From Deltaproteobacteria bacterium (lineage in GTDB: Bacteria > Myxococcota_A > Polyangia > Polyangiales > Houyiibacteriaceae), in contig JAFDFW010000082.1 in NCBI GenBank assembly GCA_019309605.1, positions 1 through 7,581 of the forward strand: a stretch of 7,581 nt of DNA. The letters are read 5' to 3'. A program made the translations under genes and the position numbers. Under the pieces are notes generated by a model. The model did no database searches and was not told the DNA's origin. It saw nothing but the letters and a program-made list of their open reading frames with translations. Of this stretch, positions 1-5,081 are shown one piece after another; position 1 is the first letter of the stretch; each line of letters starts with the position of its first letter.

Positions 1-1
1 G

Positions 2-1366
2 GTGGTATCGAACCGCGGCCCGTATCGGCACGAAGCCACCCGGGGACAGGAACGCTGGGTACGTGCCGCAGGCGGTTTGGTGACCGCCCTCGATCCGGTA
101 TTGCAACAGCGCGGGGGCGTTTGGGTGAGCGCGAAGCCCGCCAAAGACTTCGACTCGGTCACGGTTCCGGCCCCCCATCTCGCATACGACCTGGCCCACG
201 TCGCGCTCAAGCGAGCCGAGCAACGGGGTTTCTACGAAGGCGTCTCTAACGCGGTCCTATGGCCCTTGCTCCACGGCTTCGAGCCGACGATCCAAGTCGG
301 CGAGGCGCCATGGTCTAGTTACGTGAGCGCCAATCAGGGGTTCGCCGAGACCGCTGTGTCGACGAGCGGGTCGAGCGACCTGATCTGGGTGCAAGACTAC
401 CACCTCATGCTCGTGCCACGCATGGTGCGGGCCAAGCGGCCCAAGGCTCGAATCGGCTGGTTCTGTCACATCCCGTGGCCGCCCCCAGACACGTTTGGCA
501 TCCTGCCTTGGCGCGAGGAGATCCTCGAAGGCCTGCTCGGCGCAGACGTCCTCGGGTTCCATCTTCCGGAGTACGCCGAGCACTTCCGTCAGTGCGTCGA
601 GCGCTTCACCGCCTACCGGGTTTCGCGCGGCACGATCCAATATCGCGGCCGTAAAGTGAAGACGATCGCCGCGCCGATCGGAATCCCGGTCAACGACCTG
701 CAGGCACTCGCGATCGACCCGGACGTCGGACGTGAAGTCGAGCGCATCCGTCACACGATGGCGAACCGCCGGCTGCTTCTCGGCGTCGACCGCCTCGACT
801 ACACCAAGGGGATTCCCGAACGCCTCGCCGCCTTCGAGCGCTTGCTTCGCCGCGACAAGACAGCCCGCACCCGATGCGCATTGATCCAGATCATGGTGCC
901 CAGCCGCACCGACGTGAAAGCGTATTCCGACCTCAAGGAAGAGATCGATCGCATGGTGGGCGACATCAACGGGCGCTACGCGGAGACCGGCTGCGTTCCG
1001 ATTCACTATCTCTATCGCGACCTCAGCCAACGAGCGCTGTTCGCGCATTACCGCGCGGCCGACGTAGCCCTGGTGACGCCTTTGCGCGACGGGATGAACC
1101 TCGTGGCGCACGAGTACGCCGCGGCCCGGACCGACGAGGATGGGGTGTTGATCCTGAGTGAGTTCGCGGGTGCCGCGAAGCATCTCAAGGGCGCGGTGCT
1201 CGTGAATCCTTATGATGTCGAATCGACCACCAGCGCCATCCATCAGGCGCTTGGCATGAAATCCTCCGAGAAGCGCAAGCGGATGCGCTCCATGCGCGCC
1301 GCAGTCATGCGACTGGACGTACACCGCTGGGCCGATGCCTACATTGCCGCCCTGGAGGGCAAGTGA
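2..1366 (+). CDS. otsA: Trehalose-6-phosphate synthase OtsA (GT20), 5' partial
   Basis: Transfers glucose from UDP-glucose to glucose-6-phosphate to give trehalose-6-phosphate, a cytoplasmic step of trehalose synthesis. Residues are counted from the first GTG codon. Visible GT20 landmarks are SNRG (3-6), GGL (24-26), W41, Y79 and W87, DYHL (132-135), CHIPWP (155-160), VDRLDYTKG with R264 and K269 (262-270), SRTDV with R302, DGMNLVAHEY (363-372) and SEFAGAA (386-392). Y79, W87 and R302 match the E. coli glucose-6-phosphate contacts Y76, W85 and R300, which favours OtsA over related glucosylglycerol-phosphate synthases. The 454 visible residues compare with about 474 in E. coli. The sequence opens directly in the first beta strand (VVSNRG), so the true start probably lies a few codons before the window. 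The last codons overlap the otsB start by 4 bp, implying co-translation. Confidence 0.95.
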   Translation: MVSNRGPYRHEATRGQERWVRAAGGLVTALDPVLQQRGGVWVSAKPAKDFDSVTVPAPHLAYDLAHVALKRAEQRGFYEGVSNAVLWPLLHGFEPTIQVGEAPWSSYVSANQGFAETAVSTSGSSDLIWVQDYHLMLVPRMVRAKRPKARIGWFCHIPWPPPDTFGILPWREEILEGLLGADVLGFHLPEYAEHFRQCVERFTAYRVSRGTIQYRGRKVKTIAAPIGIPVNDLQALAIDPDVGREVERIRHTMANRRLLLGVDRLDYTKGIPERLAAFERLLRRDKTARTRCALIQIMVPSRTDVKAYSDLKEEIDRMVGDINGRYAETGCVPIHYLYRDLSQRALFAHYRAADVALVTPLRDGMNLVAHEYAAARTDEDGVLILSEFAGAAKHLKGAVLVNPYDVESTTSAIHQALGMKSSEKRKRMRSMRAAVMRLDVHRWADAYIAALEGK

Positions 1367-2136
1367 GCCGCAACGCCTCGCTCCTCGACGCGCTTCTAGG
1401 TCTCGAGCGTCCGATGCTGGTGGCGCTGGACGTCGACGGTACGCTCTCACCGATCGTGCGTGACCCGGACCTGGCCGAAATCCCCGAGTCAACCCTGTCC
1501 GTGCTCGCGGCGCTCGGCGAGTCGCCCATGGTAGAACTCGCGCTGATCACCGGCCGCGACCTTGGCTCGCTCTCGCGCATGGAACAACTCGAAGGCGTGT
1601 GGCGGGCGGTTGAGCACGGCGGCTTGGTCTTGGCTCCGGGGGAAAGGCCGTCCCCGCGCGAGCTCACCTCCGAGCAGGGGGACGCTCTCGATCGGTTTCG
1701 CCTGTGGGTCGACACACATGCGCGCGACGCGTTCATCGAATACAAGCCCCAAGCGATCGCGGTGCACGTTCGGGGAATCGCAGAGAGCGACCCAGCACGC
1801 GCCGACCAGCTTCTTCGAGAAGCAGATGAGCTCGCGCAAAGCCTCGGCCTCCACGTGCGGCGTGGGAAGGCATTGCGCGAAGCCGAGGCGGTGCATCACG
1901 ACAAAGGAAGCGCGCTTCGTGAGATCTTCAAACGTTCCGGCGCGAGGTCCGTCTTCTTCGCAGGCGACGACCTCACCGACTTCCCTGCGATCAATTTTGC
2001 GGCGGAACATGGCGTTGGCGCCTTCGTTCGCTCGGACGAGCAACGGTGCGCGCCGTCCACGTCCGCCGTGTTACTACAGAGCGTGGACGAAATCGGTGCG
2101 CTCCTTTCACAATTGTTAGAACGCATCACGGAGTGA
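1363..2136 (+). CDS. otsB: Trehalose-6-phosphate phosphatase OtsB (HAD superfamily)
   Basis: Removes phosphate from trehalose-6-phosphate to release trehalose, completing the OtsA-OtsB pathway. All HAD motifs are visible: motif I DVDGTLSP at 23-30 (nucleophile D23, general acid/base D25), motif II with T63 in LITGRD, motif III K181 in HDKGSALR, and motif IV GDDLTD at 201-206 with D202, D203 and D206 for Mg2+. The 257-residue length is close to E. coli OtsB (266). The start is a GTG whose last two bases form part of the otsA TGA stop (GTGA overlap). A GGAGGG ribosome binding site lies at 1354-1359, 3 bases before the GTG, inside the end of otsA. Order and overlap strongly support translational coupling with otsA. 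Confidence 0.95.
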   Translation: MSRNASLLDALLGLERPMLVALDVDGTLSPIVRDPDLAEIPESTLSVLAALGESPMVELALITGRDLGSLSRMEQLEGVWRAVEHGGLVLAPGERPSPRELTSEQGDALDRFRLWVDTHARDAFIEYKPQAIAVHVRGIAESDPARADQLLREADELAQSLGLHVRRGKALREAEAVHHDKGSALREIFKRSGARSVFFAGDDLTDFPAINFAAEHGVGAFVRSDEQRCAPSTSAVLLQSVDEIGALLSQLLERITE

Positions 2137-2174
2137 CCGGTGGCGCGGGCATCGTCCCGTGGTAGAGGCCCGGC

Positions 2175-2999
2175 ATGTTGGACCGAGAGATCGCGGAGGC
2201 CGCCCGTATCGCACGGCAGGCGGGCGCAATCTTGATGGAGGTGTACGCAACGGACTTCCACGTCGCCTACAAGACCGAAGCCGACCCGGTGACCGAGGCC
2301 GACACGAGAGCTAACGCATACATCGTCAGCGAGCTCGAAAAGGCCTTTCCAGGTGACGGTATCGTCGCGGAGGAGACCGCGGACATGAGCGACGCGCTCA
2401 AGGGCGGGCGCTGCTGGTACGTTGACCCGCTCGACGGCACCAAGGAGTTCGTGATGAGAAACGGCGAGTTCTCGGTGATGCTCGGCTTGGCGATCGACGG
2501 AGTTGCCACAGCGGGCGTCGTATACCGGCCCGACAACGACAAGCTCTACTCCGGAGTCGTAGGCGACGGTGCCTACCTCGACGAGCGCGGCGTGCAGAGT
2601 GCGCTGACGGTGAGCACCGTGGCGAATCCGCGCGACTTGAAGCTCGTGGTGTCACGCTCGCACCGCAACCGGGGCGTTGCCAACGTCGTCAGCCAACTCG
2701 GAATCGAGCAAGAAACGACGAGCGGCTCGGTCGGGCTCAAGGCCGGCCTCATCGCTGAGCAGAAGGCCGATCTTTACGTGCACATTGCAGACAAATCGAG
2801 CAAGTGGGACGCGTGTGGGCCGGAAGCGGTGCTCAGGGCGGCCGGCGGCCGGTTCACGGATTTAGCGGGAAATACATACCGCTACGGCGGCACGGACATG
2901 CGCAACCGCGGCGGTATCCTTGCGTGCAACGCGGCCGCATACGACGCGGTGCTTCCCGTCGCGCGCGACGCGGCAAGGGCGGTCGGGCTCATTGACTGA
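2175..2999 (+). CDS. cysQ: CysQ-like 3'(2'),5'-bisphosphate nucleotidase / inositol monophosphatase family
   Basis: Member of the Mg2+-dependent, Li+-sensitive phosphatase family that includes CysQ (PAP to AMP, PAPS to APS), inositol monophosphatase and fructose-1,6-bisphosphatase. Metal-binding signatures are present: DPVTEAD at 37-43, the glutamate pair E66-E67 in IVAEET, DPLDGTKEF at 84-92 (D84, D87) and WDACGPEAVLRAAGG at 211-225 (D212). The VSRSHRN stretch (159-165), the GSVGLKAGLIAEQKADLY region (184-201) and DGTKEF favour CysQ over a plain inositol monophosphatase, but the substrate cannot be fixed from sequence. Length (274) is slightly above E. coli CysQ (about 246). The ATG is preceded by AGAGG at 2164-2168, a good spacing. 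It starts 38 bp after otsB and ends about 9 bp before the methyltransferase ATG, so it is probably in the same operon. Confidence 0.82.
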   Translation: MLDREIAEAARIARQAGAILMEVYATDFHVAYKTEADPVTEADTRANAYIVSELEKAFPGDGIVAEETADMSDALKGGRCWYVDPLDGTKEFVMRNGEFSVMLGLAIDGVATAGVVYRPDNDKLYSGVVGDGAYLDERGVQSALTVSTVANPRDLKLVVSRSHRNRGVANVVSQLGIEQETTSGSVGLKAGLIAEQKADLYVHIADKSSKWDACGPEAVLRAAGGRFTDLAGNTYRYGGTDMRNRGGILACNAAAYDAVLPVARDAARAVGLID

Positions 3000-3003
3000 G
3001 AGG
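2999..3003 (+). promoter_or_regulatory. Shine-Dalgarno site that favours the ATG start of the methyltransferase
   Basis: AGAGG begins on the last base of the cysQ-like stop codon and lies 5 bases before the ATG at 3009. An in-frame GTG at 3003 overlaps this motif and would have no free ribosome binding site, so the ATG is preferred. Confidence 0.5.
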
Positions 3004-3008
3004 TGGAG

Positions 3009-3605
3009 ATGGCACCGGTGGATTGGCGAGAAGCTTGGAAGACAGGGGTCACACCGTGGGACGCGGGCGCCTCACCGCCTGCGCTTCGAAGCCTGCTGGC
3101 ACGGGGCGTGGTGCCCAGCGGCCGGGTTCTCGTCCCGGGCTGCGGCACCGGCTACGACTTGGCAACGCTGGCCCACGAGGACCGCGAGATCGTAGGCATC
3201 GACCTTTCCGAAGACGCGCGCGCGGCGTTCCTGACGGGGCATCCCGATTTGCCGGGCAGCGTCATCTACGAAGTGACGGACTTCTTTTCGTACGCGCCGG
3301 CCGAGGGCTTCGACTTCGTCTGGGACTACACCTTCTTTTGTGCGCTCGATCCGAATCAACGAAGCTCGTGGGCTGAAACCATGACGCACTTGGTGAAGCC
3401 CGGCGGCGTCCTCGCCACCCTGCTCTTTCCATTCGAGGACCCGATCTCCGGGACTGCGGGCCCACCCTGGCCGATCAACACGGAGCTCGTCCGTGGGCAC
3501 GTGCAAAGCGCATTCCTCGATCTCGAGGTGGCCGAAGTCGAAAGCAGCCATTCGGGGCGAGAAGGAAAAGAGCGCTTGGCGCTATGGCGGCGGCGCGAGC
3601 CTTAG
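3009..3605 (+). CDS. TPMT/HOL-family SAM-dependent methyltransferase
   Basis: Class I SAM-dependent methyltransferase of the thiopurine/thiol/halide methyltransferase family (TPMT, PF05724 type). The N-terminal WREAWKTGVTPWD (6-18) is the family hallmark. SAM motif I is VLVPGCGTGYD (40-50), D65 in GIDLS ends strand beta-2, the FDFVWDYTFFCALDP block spans 101-115, and LVKPGGVLATLLFPF (128-142) followed by GPPW (151-154) completes the fold. Family members methylate thiols, hydrogen sulfide, thiocyanate, halides or metalloids; sequence alone does not choose among them. Length is 198 residues from the ATG, typical for the plant HOL-like and bacterial branch. An in-frame GTG at 3003 would add two residues. 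It is the last gene of the otsAB-cysQ run and overlaps the convergent lipoprotein gene at the stop codons (3602-3605), so no terminator fits between them. Confidence 0.88.
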   Translation: MAPVDWREAWKTGVTPWDAGASPPALRSLLARGVVPSGRVLVPGCGTGYDLATLAHEDREIVGIDLSEDARAAFLTGHPDLPGSVIYEVTDFFSYAPAEGFDFVWDYTFFCALDPNQRSSWAETMTHLVKPGGVLATLLFPFEDPISGTAGPPWPINTELVRGHVQSAFLDLEVAEVESSHSGREGKERLALWRRREP

Positions 3606-4171
3606 TTCGCCTCAGGCAACGGAATCGAAGACGACTTCCACTTCACCTCCGAAAAACCGAGCCGGTAGTTGGCCGTCACGCCTTCCTCGCGAACGCCGAT
3701 CCATACTTGGGTCGTGCCGATCGGAAAGTCGGAACGGATCATCGGATCTTTGGTGCCGCGGCGGTTGTCGTTGCACAGCACGGTACCATCCGGCTTTCGT
3801 ACGACGAGCAGCACGTCTGAACGCGAGCGCCCCAGCACGTGGAGTTGGAAGAACGCAGTGTCCGCGTCGAGGAGATAATCCGGAGTCTCAGAGATCCACC
3901 CTTTGCATTTGCGGTGAATCAACTGGGCCGTGACCTCGCCGACGGCCGTGCCACCGACCACCCTTGGGTCGGGACTGAACCCTGCATGAAGAGGCACAGC
4001 GCCGAAACGGGAGGTGGAGTGCTCGTATGGGTCAGCCCGTTTGGCGTCCTCGGGAGCGTGGCTGAATTTGGGCGGCTCGACGGGCGCTTCCTCGTCAGTG
4101 CATCCGGCGAGCACCACGAGCAAGACCACGGCCGCGCTCGTGGAGGCCCGGTACGTGCTCGAAGCCATCAC
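3602..4171 (-). CDS. Small lipoprotein with PPC-like beta domain
   Basis: Predicted exported lipoprotein of unknown function. A type II signal peptide is clear: an N-region with R8, a hydrophobic run AAVVLLVVLAG (13-23) and lipobox LAGC with C24 as lipidation site. T25-D26 follow, so Asp is not at +2 and outer-membrane sorting is plausible. A charged, proline-containing linker (27-60) leads to a domain at about 80-175. Its pattern (DVLLVVRKPDGTVLCNDN, then DPMIRSDF and VWIGVREEGVTANYRLGFSE) resembles bacterial pre-peptidase C-terminal (PPC) beta-sandwich domains. Two cysteines in that domain, C89 and C133, could form a disulfide in the periplasm. No catalytic motif is visible. The longest start is GTG at 4171; an ATG at 4168 is equally possible and removes one residue. 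The response regulator gene ends 29 bp upstream on the same strand, suggesting co-transcription. Confidence 0.8.
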   Translation of the reverse strand: MMASSTYRASTSAAVVLLVVLAGCTDEEAPVEPPKFSHAPEDAKRADPYEHSTSRFGAVPLHAGFSPDPRVVGGTAVGEVTAQLIHRKCKGWISETPDYLLDADTAFFQLHVLGRSRSDVLLVVRKPDGTVLCNDNRRGTKDPMIRSDFPIGTTQVWIGVREEGVTANYRLGFSEVKWKSSSIPLPEAN

Positions 4172-4200
4172 CGGATCGACCGTCCTAACCGAGCGCTCCG

Positions 4201-4845
4201 CTAACCTTCGCTAGCGCTCGCGAGTTCGCCGGGCGGCACCGAGTCGCGGGTCGCGCCTTTGATTACCTTTTGCGCCAGAGTCGCCAAGCTTCGTGCGCCG
4301 CTCTTCTTGAGGAGCGACCGAATCTGAGCCTTGACCGTGTTCTCTGCGACACCGAGAGCTTGGGCGAGCTCCTTGCGAGAAAGCCCGTCGACCGAAAGCG
4401 TGAGGAGCTCCGTCTCTCGGCGGGTGAGCTTGAGCTGTCGGGCCAGGTGCTCGATACGCTGACCGATCGCCGCGTCGTCCACACGCTCCTGCGCGAGCGC
4501 GCGCTGGATGAACGGATTGAGGTTGTCCGCAGACGCCGGCTTGCAGACGTACTCACCTCGCATCGTCTGAACTTTGTTAACTACATCACGGTTGAGCTCA
4601 CCGGTCAGAACGAGGACGGGAAGCTCGCCGTGGATCTGTCGGATCTCCGAAAGCAGATCCAAGCCATATCCGTCTGGCAGAATCAGATCCAAAACGACGC
4701 CGGTCCACTCCGTTTGATTTTCCAGCTGGTCGCGGGCTGCCGCCATGCTGTGCACGACTTCGCACGGCCCGTGACGCCCGAAGGTACGAGCAAGTGTGCG
4801 AGCCAATGTCGGCTCGTCCTCGACGATTAGAAACCCTCCCGGCAT
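4201..4845 (-). CDS. LuxR/NarL-type two-component response regulator
   Basis: DNA-binding response regulator of 214 residues. The N-terminal receiver domain (about 4-118) has the acidic pocket E9-D10, phosphoacceptor D53 in VVLDLILPDGYG, T81 in LVLTG and K102-P103. After a short helical linker, a LuxR/GerE helix-turn-helix occupies about 138-195 (LTRRETELLTL, then LSRKELAQALGVAENTVKAQIRSLL split around G164). All residues needed for phosphorylation are present, so it should respond to a histidine kinase, but none is encoded here; it is an orphan within this window. The start ATG puts strand beta-1 (FLIVEDE) right at the N-terminus, as usual. No strong ribosome binding site is seen upstream. 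It is transcribed away from the FHA-CpaF gene and is followed by the lipoprotein gene. Targets are unknown; the neighbouring lipoprotein and divergent gene are the obvious candidates. Confidence 0.92.
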   Translation of the reverse strand: MPGGFLIVEDEPTLARTLARTFGRHGPCEVVHSMAAARDQLENQTEWTGVVLDLILPDGYGLDLLSEIRQIHGELPVLVLTGELNRDVVNKVQTMRGEYVCKPASADNLNPFIQRALAQERVDDAAIGQRIEHLARQLKLTRRETELLTLSVDGLSRKELAQALGVAENTVKAQIRSLLKKSGARSLATLAQKVIKGATRDSVPPGELASASEG

Positions 4846-5004
4846 GCCGCGTAAGCTACCCCAGTTGACCCGTTCGGTGGTACGGATTCCCCCCTGAGCC
4901 CGTGGTTTTTTAACCCTAATCGGGCCTAGAAAGCCGCGTTGAAGGGGAAATAGTCAATAATTCCTTGAGCTTCTCGATATAGGCCGACTGGGTGAGTCCC
5001 CAAA

Positions 5005-5034
5005 GCCGCATCAGCCCGCGGGGCGAGAATCGGC
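5005..5034 (+). other. Potential stem-loop with internal loop in the FHA-CpaF leader
   Basis: GCCC (5014-5017) pairs with GGGC (5021-5024) across a GCG loop, and GCCG (5005-5008) pairs with CGGC (5031-5034). The two helices are separated by CATCA on one side and GAGAAT on the other. It is short and GC-rich, so chance cannot be excluded. Confidence 0.3.
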
Positions 5035-5036
5035 AA

Positions 5037-5059
5037 TGACTTGACGCGAGGCGTCGTCA
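5037..5059 (+). other. Inverted repeat just upstream of the FHA-CpaF gene
   Basis: GACGC (5043-5047) and GCGTC (5051-5055) are perfect complements around a GAG spacer. TGAC (5037-5040) and GTCA (5056-5059) extend the dyad after a two-base TT bulge, giving nine potential base pairs. It ends 22 bases before the preferred ATG, so it could be a regulator operator or an mRNA hairpin affecting translation. No T-run follows, so it is not a terminator. Confidence 0.4.
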
Positions 5060-5081
5060 CCTTTTGAATGAACTGGGAATT

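Larger units (their letters stand above)
4846..5081. promoter_or_regulatory. Divergent intergenic region between response regulator and FHA-CpaF gene
   Basis: These 236 bases separate two genes read in opposite directions, so they should contain both promoters and possibly an operator for the response regulator. I see no convincing paired -35/-10 box on either strand. Visible items are an AT-rich island at 4904-4920 including a TTTTTT run, a second at 4948-4962, TTGACC at 4865-4870 (+ strand) and TTGACT at 4952-4957 (- strand) without good partners at 17 bp. The half nearest the FHA-CpaF gene (about 4986-5059) contains several inverted repeats, listed separately. Confidence 0.5.

Noticed and set aside
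2..1366. Glucosylglycerol-phosphate synthase instead of OtsA
   Set aside because: Glucose-6-phosphate contact residues of OtsA are retained and an otsB gene overlaps the 3' end.
257..1492. A long open frame (411 codons) on the - strand opposite otsA
   Set aside because: It is antisense to a clear GT20 gene, has Arg/Gly/His-rich low-information sequence and no recognisable domain; it is a shadow caused by high GC at third positions.
1489..2043. Open frame on the - strand opposite otsB
   Set aside because: Overlaps fully the HAD phosphatase with all motifs; no family resemblance of its own.
4191..4219. Inverted repeat GAGCGC...GCGCTC around the end of the response regulator gene, considered as a terminator
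   Set aside because: The loop is 17 bases, competing pairings exist, and no T-run follows on the - strand.
4904..4915. GGTT-tttt-AACC palindrome with T-run, considered as a terminator
   Set aside because: The stem is only four pairs, no + strand gene ends upstream of it, and it is better seen as an AT-rich promoter-type island.
4930..5009. AAAGCCGC occurring twice (4930-4937 and 5002-5009), considered as a regulator-binding direct repeat
   Set aside because: Only 8 bases, spaced about 72 bases apart, with no further copies; chance is likely.
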